From Halopseudomonas salina (lineage in GTDB: Bacteria; Pseudomonadota; Gammaproteobacteria; Pseudomonadales; Pseudomonadaceae), in contig NZ_VTTI01000003.1 in the NCBI RefSeq assembly GCF_008641105.1, forward strand, positions 146,981 to 210,980: a stretch of 64,000 bases of DNA, given 5' to 3'. This document shows, in pieces, positions 27,691-37,720 of the stretch (its first letter is position 1; the number at the start of each line of letters is the position of its first letter). Below the pieces are notes generated by a model, which was given only the letters and a program-made list of their open reading frames with translations, was not told the DNA's origin and ran no database searches. A program made the translations under genes and the position numbers.

Positions 27691-30247
27691 TATGTTCACT
27701 AGATTGTCCTGGATGTGTCGGTTTGCTGTGACAGATCTGCGCTCGCGCCTCTCTGTGCTCAAGGTTTTTCTGGCATGTCTGATTCTCGGCGTCACTCTGG
27801 TAGCTGCCACGGCGAGCCTTTATCGGGTGGTCGAACAGAGCCTGCTGGCGGATACCCGAGCGCTGCTGGGCGGCGACGTCGAGCTGGATGCAAGTCAGCC
27901 GCTGCCCGATGAGGTGCTGGAATGGATTCGCACCACCGGCACTGTTTCCCTGGTGCGCGAACTCGACACCATGGTCAGCGATCAGGCTGGCGACAACTTT
28001 CTCAGGGCCGCGATCCTTACGCCGGATGCTGCCTATCCGCTGTACGGCGAGCTGCGCCTCTCTCCAGACCAACCGCTGGCCGAACTCACCGCTCAAAAGA
28101 ATGATCTTTGGGGTGCTGTTATCGATCCCGTGCTGGCCGAGCGCCTGGGTCAGAACGTGGGTGATGAAATCCAGATCGGCGCCGCCACCTTCCGCATCGG
28201 TGGGCTGATTCAGGCGCAGCCCGATCGCAGTCTGAATGCCAACTGGCGCGGTCTGCCAATCATGATTTCCGACGAGGCGTTGCAGGCAGCGCAACTCATA
28301 GGTCCCGGCGCACGCGTCGACTACGAATACCGGGTGAAGACCGACCGCGACCTGGATCTGTGGCTGGATGAATTCGAACAGGCTTTCCCCGAAACCCAGT
28401 GGGACACCACCACCTTCGCCGAGCGCAGTGAACGCCTGGCCGAGCGCCTGGACCAGATCGCCACCGCGCTGATTCTGATCGCCTTCACCACGCTGTTTAT
28501 TGGTGGCCTGGGCGTTGCCAACAGCATCCATGCCTACCTGGATGAGAAGCTCGGCACCATCGCCACACTGCAAACCCTGGGTTTACGGCGCAGGCCGCTA
28601 GTAGGCATCTATCTGCTACAAATCGGCATACTTGGCAGCATTGCCGGTCTTGTCGGCGGCGCCTTGGGCGTTGGGTTATCTACGGTAGCTCTGAGTCTGG
28701 CCGACAATACCTTTGCCGCGACCGAATCTAGCGGAGCTGGCCAGTGGATCTCGGTCTGGATCCTGCCCCTGTTACTCAGCTGGCTTTTCGCCGTGCTGAC
28801 CGCCTATGTATTCGCGCTGCCGGCATTGGCCAAGGCGCTTGCTGCCTCACCGGCTGGACTGTTTCGCGGCAAGGTACAGGCCGCCAGCCATGAACCGCGC
28901 AGTTGGCGCCTCGCCAGTTATGGCCTGCTGGCTGTATACATCGCCACCCTGCTGATCTGGCTGCCCTCCTCGCTGCTTGGCTTCCTGTTTCTGCTTGCGT
29001 TAGTCGTGCTCTGGGGGCTGCTGGAAACGCTGATCAAAGGCTTGCAGTATTCCGCCCGCGCGCTGGAAAACAGCGGTTTTGCCGATCGCAACTTCGCCCG
29101 TCGTTTGGCCCTGGCCAACTTGCATCGGCCCGACTCGCCACTGCGTGCGACCCTGCTCTCACTGGGTACCGCACTCACACTGGTCGTCGCCTGCACGCTG
29201 CTGGTCAGCACCTTGCTCCGCGCACTGGAGTCCACAATACCCGCCGAAGCGCCCGCATTGATTCTGTATGAAGTGCTGCCAGACCAGATCGAACCCCTGC
29301 AAACCGGTCTGCAAAGTCTGGACCCAGACGCCGAAACCGAACTCCTGCCACTGGTGCGTGGCCGACTGAACGCCATCAACCAGGAGCCCATTGCCGAAGT
29401 GCTGGCAGACAACTCCCAAGCCAGACGCGAAGCCATGGGCGATGAATACAAACTCAGCTACCTGTCAGGCAACCCGGAAGACCTGGAGCTGATTGCCGGC
29501 GAATGGTGGACCGCGCCTGCGCCAGAAGGCCGGCCCGCCTTCATGGCCATGGAAGATCGCGAAGCCAACCAACTCGGCCTGACCGTGGGCGACCAGGTGG
29601 AGTTTCAGGTCGAAGGTCAGACCGTCCCCGCCGAAATCAAGGCCCTCTACCGCCAGAAAGGTCTGCAAACGCGCTTCTGGTTTGAAGGCGTACTACAGGA
29701 CGGCGCCCTGGATGAACTGATCGGCCGCTACGTAGGCGTGGTTTACCAAAGTGATCCCGGCGCCAAGGCGTCACAACAATGGCTGGCCAGAAACATACCC
29801 AACGTCATCACTCTGCGCACCGCCGACTGGCTGGAAACTGCCGGCGACCTGCTCGGCAAAGCCACCGCGGGCCTTGCCGCAGTGGCTCTGGTCAGTCTTA
29901 CCGCAAGCCTGCTGGTGCTTTCCAGCGTCGTCAGCGTCAGCCGCAGGCGGCAGCTCTATGAAGCCAACCTGCTGCATATTCTCGGCGCCAGGCACCGGGC
30001 GATTCGTTTGGCGATGCTGTTGGAAACGGGGTTGCTGACGTTTATCGCCACGCTGTTTGCTACTGCCCTGGGCGCGCTGATCGCCCTGCCCCTGGCCGCC
30101 ACATTGCTGAAGTTACCCGCCGGCGATCTCTGGTGGCTTGGTGCGTTGGTCGCAGCTGCAGTCAGCTCCCTAGCCATGCTCGGCGGCCTCATTCCCACTT
30201 TGCAGGCATTACGGCTCAACCAGGCCATGCTGCTGCGCGAAGGATAA
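27680..30247 (+). CDS. ybbP: ABC transporter permease, YbbP-like (FtsX family)
   Basis: 855 residues from ATG 27680, which overlaps the ATPase gene; ATG 27665 and 27692 are alternatives. There are two FtsX-like permease domains, with a first helix near residues 28-45, a large extracytoplasmic region, helices in the middle (about 255-480), a second soluble domain and three C-terminal helices. The layout of about ten helices in duplicated FtsX units is that of YbbP. In E. coli the pair sits next to the lysophospholipase gene tesA; no such gene is seen here. The substrate is probably a lipid-like or lipoprotein-like molecule (inference). Confidence 0.88.
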   Translation: MRSDMFTRLSWMCRFAVTDLRSRLSVLKVFLACLILGVTLVAATASLYRVVEQSLLADTRALLGGDVELDASQPLPDEVLEWIRTTGTVSLVRELDTMVSDQAGDNFLRAAILTPDAAYPLYGELRLSPDQPLAELTAQKNDLWGAVIDPVLAERLGQNVGDEIQIGAATFRIGGLIQAQPDRSLNANWRGLPIMISDEALQAAQLIGPGARVDYEYRVKTDRDLDLWLDEFEQAFPETQWDTTTFAERSERLAERLDQIATALILIAFTTLFIGGLGVANSIHAYLDEKLGTIATLQTLGLRRRPLVGIYLLQIGILGSIAGLVGGALGVGLSTVALSLADNTFAATESSGAGQWISVWILPLLLSWLFAVLTAYVFALPALAKALAASPAGLFRGKVQAASHEPRSWRLASYGLLAVYIATLLIWLPSSLLGFLFLLALVVLWGLLETLIKGLQYSARALENSGFADRNFARRLALANLHRPDSPLRATLLSLGTALTLVVACTLLVSTLLRALESTIPAEAPALILYEVLPDQIEPLQTGLQSLDPDAETELLPLVRGRLNAINQEPIAEVLADNSQARREAMGDEYKLSYLSGNPEDLELIAGEWWTAPAPEGRPAFMAMEDREANQLGLTVGDQVEFQVEGQTVPAEIKALYRQKGLQTRFWFEGVLQDGALDELIGRYVGVVYQSDPGAKASQQWLARNIPNVITLRTADWLETAGDLLGKATAGLAAVALVSLTASLLVLSSVVSVSRRRQLYEANLLHILGARHRAIRLAMLLETGLLTFIATLFATALGALIALPLAATLLKLPAGDLWWLGALVAAAVSSLAMLGGLIPTLQALRLNQAMLLREG

Positions 30248-30464
30248 ACACAAGTGCGCAGTACCACTCCTGATGCCCCTGGATCGAAACCCTCAAATTA
30301 TTTTGTAGTGGATTACTCGCATATTTGCATGCTCGCCTATTGGTAGAGAGATGGCCAAGGGCTATGATTATAAAGTCAAAGCCTGGTTACTCTTAGCCGG
30401 GACAAGCACGGAGGCTTTTACGTTAATCAGCCAGTATCGTGATATTGGTCAGCTGGTATCCTCC

Positions 30465-31688
30465 ATGTTGAAGAAAATCCCCCTCAGCCAAGTATGCATG
30501 GGTATGTATGTGCATAAATTCTGCGGCTCCTGGCTAGAACACCCCTTCTGGACCAGCAAATTGTTGATTGAAGACTCAGCTACCCTGGCCAAAATCCGTC
30601 AATCTTCAGTTAACGAACTTATCATCGATCTGGCGCGTGGCTGTGATGTTGCGCCTCATCACCCAGCAGCGCCGATTGAATCAGTCGCACTCGGCAAAGA
30701 TGCTGAGGTTGGTGCAGACAACAGCCAGGCAAAAACGCCAGTAATAACGAGCTCATTCAAAGATGAAGTGCGTCAAGCACGTGAAATCTTTCGTAGTGGC
30801 AAAGAAGCCGTGGTAAGCATGTTTGCCGATGCGCGAATGGGCCGGACGCTGGAAACAGCGGGGCTGAACGAGTTGCTCGATGAAATGAGCGCCTCGGTCT
30901 CGCGTAATTCCCATGCGTTGATTAGCGTTGCACGGATCAAAAGCAAGGATGAATACACCTATTTGCACTCTGTCGCTGTTGCTGCGTTGATGATTGGCAT
31001 GGCGCGGCAACTTCAGTTGGATGAAGAAGCAACGCGTCAAGCGGGCTTGGCAGGGCTGCTGCATGATCTGGGTAAAGCGCTTACCCCAGAAGATATTCTC
31101 AACAAGCCAGGCAAGCTAACGGAGGATGAGTTTGCTGTGATGCGTGAGCATCCGGTCATGGGGTATCAGCTATTGCAATCCTGGACGGACGTGCCCGAAG
31201 CGGTGCTTGATGTGTGCCTGCATCACCATGAAAAGTTCGATGGTACCGGCTATCCTCAGCAACAAGCCGGAGCACAGATCAGCCTGCTCGCACGCATTGG
31301 GGCAATCTGTGATGTGTACGATGCCATCACCTCAAATCGACCATACAAAGCGGGCTGGGACCCAGCGATTTCGGTCAGCCGGATGGTTGCATGGAAGGGG
31401 CATTTTGATCCGGAGCTGCTGCGGATCTTCGTGCGTATGCTCGGCATTTATCCGGTAGGGTCATTGGTAAAGCTCACTTCAAAGCAACTGGCAGTGGTGA
31501 TCGAGCAGAATCCGGAATCGCTGCTGAAACCGAAGGTAGAGGTATTCTACTCAATAACCTTGCGGCAAAAGATTGCTACCAGAACCCTGGATTTGTCAGA
31601 TACACGCGTAAAAGAGCAAATTGTAAGCAGAGAAGATCCGGAACAATGGAACTTTCAGCAACTGGAAAAAATCTGGCTGCCTGAGTAA
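30465..31688 (+). CDS. HD-GYP domain c-di-GMP phosphodiesterase
   Basis: 407 residues from ATG 30465; the frame opens at 30351, but the family N-terminus is MLKKIPLSQVCMGMYVHKF (DUF3391). The HD-GYP domain has His200-Asp201 in HDLGK, HHHE at 253-256 and Gly262-Tyr263-Pro264 in FDGTGYP, so the catalytic residues are intact. It should hydrolyse cyclic di-GMP to GMP or pGpG in the cytoplasm. No clear operon partner is visible. Confidence 0.88.
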   Translation: MLKKIPLSQVCMGMYVHKFCGSWLEHPFWTSKLLIEDSATLAKIRQSSVNELIIDLARGCDVAPHHPAAPIESVALGKDAEVGADNSQAKTPVITSSFKDEVRQAREIFRSGKEAVVSMFADARMGRTLETAGLNELLDEMSASVSRNSHALISVARIKSKDEYTYLHSVAVAALMIGMARQLQLDEEATRQAGLAGLLHDLGKALTPEDILNKPGKLTEDEFAVMREHPVMGYQLLQSWTDVPEAVLDVCLHHHEKFDGTGYPQQQAGAQISLLARIGAICDVYDAITSNRPYKAGWDPAISVSRMVAWKGHFDPELLRIFVRMLGIYPVGSLVKLTSKQLAVVIEQNPESLLKPKVEVFYSITLRQKIATRTLDLSDTRVKEQIVSREDPEQWNFQQLEKIWLPE

Positions 31689-31883
31689 CGCAACCCGAAG
31701 GTAAGTCTCCCAACTCTCACGCTTCGCCATTCATCACACAAATCGGGCATCTTCTCCAACCGGCATCTTTGCCCAGTTGTGTTGACAGCAAAGCCGCCTC
31801 GACCTTAGCTTGGCCTTGCGGGTGTCAGCGCCCAGCACAGCGACGTTATCACGATAAAAATAACAAGCCTGGAGCCAGCTCTC

Positions 31884-33083
31884 ATGAGAATCACATCGCT
31901 GAAGCCCATGGTGGGTGCTTGCCTGTCTCTGGCGGGCGGGCTTGCGTTTGGCCTTGCCAGCCTGGCCCACGCGGAAGAATTCACTATGCCGCACCTGCTG
32001 GTCATCGGCACCCCCGGCACCTCCAGCGGCAGCTTTGCTTCCACCAATGGCTGGGGCCCTATCCTGCAGAAGGATCTGGGAACCAACGTCCGCGTTGTGC
32101 CGGAGGACAGCGAAGTCCAGCGGCACCGCCGGCTGACTGAACGTCGCGACCTGGCGCTGAGTTCGGTCTCCACCGCCGAGCTGCGTTTCCAGATCCAGGG
32201 CATTGGCCACTACGCCACCATGACCCCGGTACCCCAGCGCGTCATCTGGCACCACAACGACACCCCCTGGTCGTTCGTGGTCTCCGGCGACTCGGACCTA
32301 CACACGATGGACGACCTGAAAAAAGGCGGCGTTCGGGTTGCACGGGGGCAGTTCTCCCCTCCCATGATTGCCGCCGTGACCGATGCCCTGCCTGCCTATT
32401 TAGGCATGACAAGCGCCGAAGGCGCTGAAAACCTCCGATTTGTGCCGGCCAGCAGCTATGTCGAGAACTGCCGCGCCGTTGTGGAAGGCAAGGCCGATGT
32501 GGCCTACTGCGCCACCATCAGTTCGGTGATGGCCGAGATGGAAGGCGCGCCCGGCGGCATCCGCTGGCTGTCCATGGATCTAGATAGTAGTCAGGCATGG
32601 GAAGGATTCCTCGAGCATCGCCCCATGGTCGTGCCCGGCACCATCAGCATGGGTGTGTCGTCAGCCAAAGGCGTTGACGGTCTTGTCTCGAACTTTCTCT
32701 ACGCCGCCCCGGCGGATGCCGACGAAGCCTTCGCCTACACCATGGCCAAGTGGTTCCACCAATCCTACGACACCTACAAAGGCTCTCATCCCCTGTCCAC
32801 CCGCATGAGCCTGGAGGTGTTCCGCGAGTATCTGAATCGCTCGCCGCTGCCTGTCCACGAAGGCACCGTGCGTTACCTGAAAGAGGTCAACGTCTGGACC
32901 GAGGAAGACGACAAACTGAACCAGGAGGCTATCAAAAAAATGGATAGCTGGATGGTCGCCCGGCGGGCAGCCCTGGCCGAAGCCAAGGAAAGCGGTATCG
33001 AGCCAAACATGAACAACGACAGGTTCATGGCCATTGTGGATAAGCATACGCAAGGCCTGGAAGGCTTCCGCACACGTCTTTAA
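31884..33083 (+). CDS. TRAP transporter solute receptor, TAXI family
   Basis: 399 residues with a signal peptide cleaved after LAHA (about residue 30). The mature protein has the TAXI pattern: VIGTPGTSSGSF near the N-terminus and RVARGQFSPP in the middle. It captures an organic acid or amino acid in the periplasm and delivers it to the fused permease encoded 14 bp downstream. The ligand is unknown. The charged C-terminal tail after residue 340 is longer than usual. Confidence 0.87.
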   Translation: MRITSLKPMVGACLSLAGGLAFGLASLAHAEEFTMPHLLVIGTPGTSSGSFASTNGWGPILQKDLGTNVRVVPEDSEVQRHRRLTERRDLALSSVSTAELRFQIQGIGHYATMTPVPQRVIWHHNDTPWSFVVSGDSDLHTMDDLKKGGVRVARGQFSPPMIAAVTDALPAYLGMTSAEGAENLRFVPASSYVENCRAVVEGKADVAYCATISSVMAEMEGAPGGIRWLSMDLDSSQAWEGFLEHRPMVVPGTISMGVSSAKGVDGLVSNFLYAAPADADEAFAYTMAKWFHQSYDTYKGSHPLSTRMSLEVFREYLNRSPLPVHEGTVRYLKEVNVWTEEDDKLNQEAIKKMDSWMVARRAALAEAKESGIEPNMNNDRFMAIVDKHTQGLEGFRTRL

Positions 33084-33097
33084 CAACAAGGGGCTCC

Positions 33098-35020
33098 ATG
33101 AAAACTGAAACCGTCGTTGCTGAAGTCGTTGAACCAGGCGCCGAGGTCACTCGGCTGGGTGAGCCGTTCTCCTGGCAGAGCATCGCCTTTGTCGTGCTGA
33201 GCGTCTGCGGGCTGATAGCGGGGATAGCCTATATCTTCGGCTTCACCTGGAACGGCCGGCGCCTGCTGGAAGGCGAGTACTACTGGATCTTTATCGGCTT
33301 CTTCGCCGCCGCTGCCTTTCTGGCGCTCCCGGCCAAAGCCGGCCAGTCGAAGGTGCCCTGGTACGACATAGTGGCCGCCGTCCTCGTGCTGGGCGTGAGC
33401 TTTTACTTCGCCAACAACGCCTGGGACATGATCCAGGCCGGCTGGAGCAATCTGTACCTGGGCATCGTCATCTGGCTGTTGATGATGGAGCTGGCCCGAC
33501 GCAGCGGGGGTACGCCTTTTCTGCTGGTCGTGGTGCTGATCGGGCTGTATCCGCTAGTCGCGGACCTGTTCCCCGGGCTTATCATGGGGGTGCCCTATCA
33601 GTTTGATCACATGATCGAGTCCTACGTCTTCCGCGCCGAAGGCATGATGGGCATCACCACCAAAATCGTCGCCGAAATCATCCTGGGCTTCCTGGTGTTC
33701 GCCGGCATATTGCTGGCTACCGGCGCGGGTGCCTTCTTCATAGACCTGGCCAACGCCGGTTTTGGACGTTATCGCGGCGGCCCGGCCAAGGTCGCGGTGG
33801 TCGCCAGTGCCTTTATGGGCAGCCTGTCCGGCTCGATCTTCTCCAACATCGCCGGCACCGGCTCCATCACCATCCCGACCATGAAAAAAGCCGGCTATCC
33901 GGCCCACTACGCCGGCGCCATCGAAGCCTGCGCCTCGACCGGGGGCGTGGTAATGCCGCCGGTGATGGGCGCAATCGCGTTTGTCATGGCAATTACCATC
34001 GGCGTGGACTACGCCACCATCATGATCGCCGCCATCCTGCCCTCGCTCCTGTTCTACTTCGGCTTGCTGCTGCAGGTAGACGGTTATGCCGCGCGCACCG
34101 GTATCAAGGGCATGCTGGAAGAGGATCTGCCCTCCACACGCAAGGTACTGATGCGCGGTTGGCCATTCCTGTTCGTCATGGCATTCCTCATGTGGGGCCT
34201 GCTGTACATGCGCTGGGAGTACTACACGCCCTGGTACGCCTGCATCCTGATGATCGGGCTGTCGTTCCTGCGCAAGGAGACTCGCCTGACGCCCGCCCGG
34301 CTGTATGACGCCATCCGCCAGATCGGCGTACTCATCACCCAAACCGCCGCCATCATCCTGCCGATCGCCTTTGTGGTCGGCGCCCTGACCATTACCGGCG
34401 TTACCGGCTCGGTCACCTCCGGCCTGGTGGGCTTGGGCGGTGACAACCTGTTCCTGGTGATCCTGTTTGGCATTGCTGCCTGCTTCATCATGGGCATGGC
34501 GGGTCTGGCCATCGTCGCCTACATCTTCCTGGCGGTCACACTGGCCCCGGCGATCATTGAGGTGGGCGGGCTGAACACCATCGCCGTGCATTTCTTTATC
34601 GTCTATTACGCCATGCTCTCGGTGATTACGCCGCCAGTGGGTGCTGCTGCATTCCTGGCAGGCACCATAGCCGGGGCCAAGCCGATGAAGACCTCCTTCA
34701 CCGCCATGCGCCTGGGCATCGTGATCTACTTCGTGCCGCTGTTTTTCCTGTTCCAGCCTGCCCTGCTGCTGCAGGGCGACCTGACCCCGCTGTTCTACGT
34801 CCTGCCCTCGATCATTGCCGGCATCATGCTGATCTCTGGCGGGCTGGAGGGTTACCTGCTCGGGGCGGGCCTGGTCAAACACTGGCAACGCCTGCCACTG
34901 ATTGCCGCAGGCTTTGCCTTCAGCTTTCCGGGGCCGATGACGACCCTGGTCGGCGGTCTGGCATCGGCCGTGCTGGTCGCGATGGTGTGGCAACAGAACC
35001 GGGGAGTGAAACAAACATGA
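33098..35020 (+). CDS. TRAP transporter fused permease (DctQM type)
   Basis: 640 residues with roughly 16 or more hydrophobic helices. The first four form the small DctQ-like part, and the rest is the DctM-like channel, with GSLSGSIFSNIAGTGSITIP and ACASTGGVVMPPVMGA, both family signatures. The start has AAGGGG 6 bases upstream. Together with the TAXI receptor it forms a complete Na+- or H+-driven uptake system. Confidence 0.92.
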   Translation: MKTETVVAEVVEPGAEVTRLGEPFSWQSIAFVVLSVCGLIAGIAYIFGFTWNGRRLLEGEYYWIFIGFFAAAAFLALPAKAGQSKVPWYDIVAAVLVLGVSFYFANNAWDMIQAGWSNLYLGIVIWLLMMELARRSGGTPFLLVVVLIGLYPLVADLFPGLIMGVPYQFDHMIESYVFRAEGMMGITTKIVAEIILGFLVFAGILLATGAGAFFIDLANAGFGRYRGGPAKVAVVASAFMGSLSGSIFSNIAGTGSITIPTMKKAGYPAHYAGAIEACASTGGVVMPPVMGAIAFVMAITIGVDYATIMIAAILPSLLFYFGLLLQVDGYAARTGIKGMLEEDLPSTRKVLMRGWPFLFVMAFLMWGLLYMRWEYYTPWYACILMIGLSFLRKETRLTPARLYDAIRQIGVLITQTAAIILPIAFVVGALTITGVTGSVTSGLVGLGGDNLFLVILFGIAACFIMGMAGLAIVAYIFLAVTLAPAIIEVGGLNTIAVHFFIVYYAMLSVITPPVGAAAFLAGTIAGAKPMKTSFTAMRLGIVIYFVPLFFLFQPALLLQGDLTPLFYVLPSIIAGIMLISGGLEGYLLGAGLVKHWQRLPLIAAGFAFSFPGPMTTLVGGLASAVLVAMVWQQNRGVKQT

Positions 35021-35149
35021 GCACACTGAAAAGCGGTAAATAAATCTGTCCCCTTTTTCTGTCGGATAAACGCTAGAATCAACGAAAGCGGACCTGTAAT
35101 GGCTCGTTACTTCAGGTTTATTAGGCCTGGTCTCTCTCTAGGAGTTTTC

Positions 35150-35470
35150 ATGAAGATTCGCTCTGTAATCCTTGCTGCTGGTCTGGTTGGTTTTTCTGCA
35201 ATGGCTTCCGCTTCCAGCTTTATTGGTACCACCAATGCGGTGGGCAACGTTCTAGTCAACATGGCTGAAGCCTTGGGTGACAGCACTGCCTCTACCTTTG
35301 GCTCGAACAAGGTCGTGTTGGATGCCCGGGATGACGCTGCCAGCTTCGTCGGCAGTGACGGTCAAGTGCGCGGCGTTAACCTGGAGGCGGCGCTGGGTCA
35401 TATTCGCCACCAGATGCCAGAGCTACAAGCCACTGATATGCAACTGGCAGAAGCTATTCTGGCTCTGTGA
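35150..35470 (+). CDS. DUF2388 small secreted protein
   Basis: 106 residues from ATG 35150 with AGGAG 5 bases upstream; the frame from 35099 is not needed. The signal peptide ends near ASAS (about residue 20), and the mature part (SSFIGTTNAVGNVL through DDAASFVGSDGQVRGVNLE) is the DUF2388 domain found almost only in Pseudomonas and close relatives. Its function is unknown; it is sometimes called holin-like. A DUF4105 protein gene follows. Confidence 0.8.
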   Translation: MKIRSVILAAGLVGFSAMASASSFIGTTNAVGNVLVNMAEALGDSTASTFGSNKVVLDARDDAASFVGSDGQVRGVNLEAALGHIRHQMPELQATDMQLAEAILAL

Positions 35471-35525
35471 TAGCAGTCCTGAACGCCCAGTCTTTTCAGG
35501 GCGTCATTCCCATTGCGCCTTGACA

Positions 35526-35551
35526 TACGCCCCGCTCTCGAGCGGGGCGTA
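35526..35551. terminator. Perfect 12-bp hairpin between the DUF2388 and DUF4105 genes
   Basis: TACGCCCCGCTC and GAGCGGGGCGTA flank a 2-base centre, making a perfect 26-bp palindrome. No T-run follows, so it may be an attenuator or RNA structure rather than a simple terminator. It ends 3 bases before the GTG at 35555. Confidence 0.55.
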
Positions 35552-35554
35552 GCC

Positions 35555-37504
35555 GTGATCGCCATTGTTCTGGGTCTAACATCGCTACTGTGGGTTCTTC
35601 CTGCTCATTCAGCCTTGACTGTGAAACTGGAACAGGCCGAGCTGAGCAATGAGCAGCGACAGGCCAGCCAGAAGCTGCTTGAAGCGGCGCTCAAGGCCCT
35701 GCCTCCCCGGTTGGTTTCACAACTCGACCATGAAATCCTTTTACGTTGGTCTCCCAAACTGGCGCATAGCGTCATGGGGCGGGCCCGCTATGATGGTCAA
35801 ATACTCCTCAATCAGCGTTGGCTCGATGCGCTGGTGCAGGGGGACGATCAAACCCTGCCCGCCGGACGCCAGCACGCCACACTGCAACGGGAGCTGCAAG
35901 CAACACTGATCCACGAGCTTGCGCATTTTTACGACCGAGGCCAGTTCTGGCCTGCTGACGAGCGTGGGTTGTTACGCTCATGTGCCCGGCAGCACAAGAG
36001 TCTTGGCCCGGTTGGCTTGCCTGTTGAATGCCGGGGCCAGTCGCAGCGACGCTTTACCCTGAGTGACAATCCCCGATTGCTTGAGCTCGCCGGTTGGCCC
36101 GCGCGTATCGGTGGCCGTGGCGAGGTAGAACGGCACAATGACCAATACCTGCGCACGCCGGATGCCTATGAACTGAGCAATCCACGCGAGTTTGTTGCAG
36201 TCAATCTTGAGTACTTCCTGCTTGACCCCGAATACCGGTGCCGCCGGCCGGGATTACATGACTATTTTTCGGAGCACTTTGGCTGGGCGCCCAGCGTTGC
36301 GGCCGACTGTGCTCCGGGTTTGCCCTATGTCAATGGTGGGCTGGATGTCGACAAACAGGTCCTGGGGCAACTCGACGAGGGGCGTATCTATCAGGTGCAT
36401 TACTTGCTCGCCGAGCCTGAGGGAGCACTGGTTAGCCGCTGGGGTCACAGCATGCTTCGGGTTGTCATGTGTGCGCCTGGCCGGCCGTTGGGGCCTGAGT
36501 GTCTGATGGATCTTGAACATCATCTGGTATTGTCGTTCCGCGCCTTCGTCGATGACCTTCAGATATCCAGTTGGGATGGGCTGACCGGCGTCTATCCATC
36601 TCGTTTGTTCATGCTGCCACTGAGTCAGGTGGTCGACGAATACACCAAGGTTGAGTTCAGATCCCTGCAGTCGCTGCCACTGAAACTGACCACTGAGCAA
36701 CAGATCAGCCTGGTGCGGCGCGCAGCCGAGATGCACTGGAACTACGACGGCACCTACTACTTCGTCAGCAACAACTGCGCGGTTGAAACCCTGAAGCTGT
36801 TACGTAGCGGTACCGATCGCCTGGATATTCGCGGTATGGAGACGGTCACGCCAACCGGACTGAGGGCGCTGCTCAGGCATGCTGACCTGCTCGACGAGTC
36901 GGTCTTGCAGGATCATTCCGAAGCCTTGCGCCAGGGCTACTATTTCGACTCCTACCGTGAACGCTATCAGTTGATGTTCGATATAGCGCGCGAGCGCTTG
37001 AATTTACCCCAGCAGAACGTAGAGGCGTGGCTCGCATTGGCGCCAGAAGAACGAAGTGACTGGTTCGAACGAGCCGACTATCGCGTTGCGGCGGCCCTAC
37101 TGCTCCTTGAGCAAGCTGCATTCAGACGCCAGATTATATTGATTCAGCATGAGCTCAAGGACCGCTATGTATCCGGGCGGCGCATGGATGATGTCGCCCT
37201 GAACGAAACTGGTGAACTCATGAGCCAGCTATTGCGCGAAAGCGGCTTTCTCAGCCGTCCCGCAGAATTGTTGAAGACCGGGTATGGGTTGCCGCAGAAG
37301 CAGGAAAGACAGCAGCTGAAGCAGCTCACTGATGAGCGTCAGCAAAAATTGCACGGACTGGCCGTGTTGGTGGATGAACGGGCGCTTGAGATGATCAGCA
37401 CTGAGCACCGCAGGGCGGTGGAGGCAAACCAGCGCAATATTACCGAACTGGGTGCGCGGTTGCGTCATTTGCACCGCGAGTCCGGGAGGCTCGTGCTGCC
37501 GTGA
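35555..37504 (+). CDS. DUF4105 (Lnb-like) periplasmic/membrane protein
   Basis: 649 residues from GTG 35555, chosen because the only earlier start (TTG 35513) would run the coding frame through a perfect hairpin. A signal sequence (VIAIVLGLTSLLWVLPAHSA) is followed by a region with a zinc-protease-like HELAHFYDRG motif. A DUF4105 domain comes next, with SRWGHSMLR and NYDGTYYFVSNNCAVETL; the WGHS His and SNNC Cys resemble a papain-like active site. The C-terminal 150 residues are a helical, Gln/Arg-rich coiled coil. The function is unknown; an envelope hydrolase is likely. Confidence 0.75.
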   Translation: MIAIVLGLTSLLWVLPAHSALTVKLEQAELSNEQRQASQKLLEAALKALPPRLVSQLDHEILLRWSPKLAHSVMGRARYDGQILLNQRWLDALVQGDDQTLPAGRQHATLQRELQATLIHELAHFYDRGQFWPADERGLLRSCARQHKSLGPVGLPVECRGQSQRRFTLSDNPRLLELAGWPARIGGRGEVERHNDQYLRTPDAYELSNPREFVAVNLEYFLLDPEYRCRRPGLHDYFSEHFGWAPSVAADCAPGLPYVNGGLDVDKQVLGQLDEGRIYQVHYLLAEPEGALVSRWGHSMLRVVMCAPGRPLGPECLMDLEHHLVLSFRAFVDDLQISSWDGLTGVYPSRLFMLPLSQVVDEYTKVEFRSLQSLPLKLTTEQQISLVRRAAEMHWNYDGTYYFVSNNCAVETLKLLRSGTDRLDIRGMETVTPTGLRALLRHADLLDESVLQDHSEALRQGYYFDSYRERYQLMFDIARERLNLPQQNVEAWLALAPEERSDWFERADYRVAAALLLLEQAAFRRQIILIQHELKDRYVSGRRMDDVALNETGELMSQLLRESGFLSRPAELLKTGYGLPQKQERQQLKQLTDERQQKLHGLAVLVDERALEMISTEHRRAVEANQRNITELGARLRHLHRESGRLVLP

Positions 37505-37623
37505 GCCGAGCCTGAAGCCTTGCCCCCAAAGCGGCAGACACAGAATACCAACATTAATGCCCCTGCTTCCCCAAACCCAATAGATCGCCATCATCCTTCC
37601 TGAAATCCGCTTACCCACTTTGC

Positions 37624-37636
37624 GTTATACTATAAC
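37624..37636. promoter_or_regulatory. Putative Zur box
   Basis: GTTATACTATAAC is a perfect 6-bp inverted repeat around one base and matches the core of gammaproteobacterial Zur sites (GTTATANNATAAC-like). It lies 85 bp upstream of the zinc receptor gene, as expected for zinc-repressed expression. Confidence 0.7.
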
Positions 37637-37720
37637 ATTATGTATTCTCCCCGCCGGGCCTCACCGAGGCCCGCCCAACCCTTCTATCGCCTAGGAAGGC
37701 AGTTGTCCCACTTCTGGAGA

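Noticed and set aside
33554..35026. Minus-strand frame of 490 codons opposite the TRAP permease
   Set aside because: The protein is full of Asp, Gln, Gly and His typical of antisense frames of membrane-protein genes.
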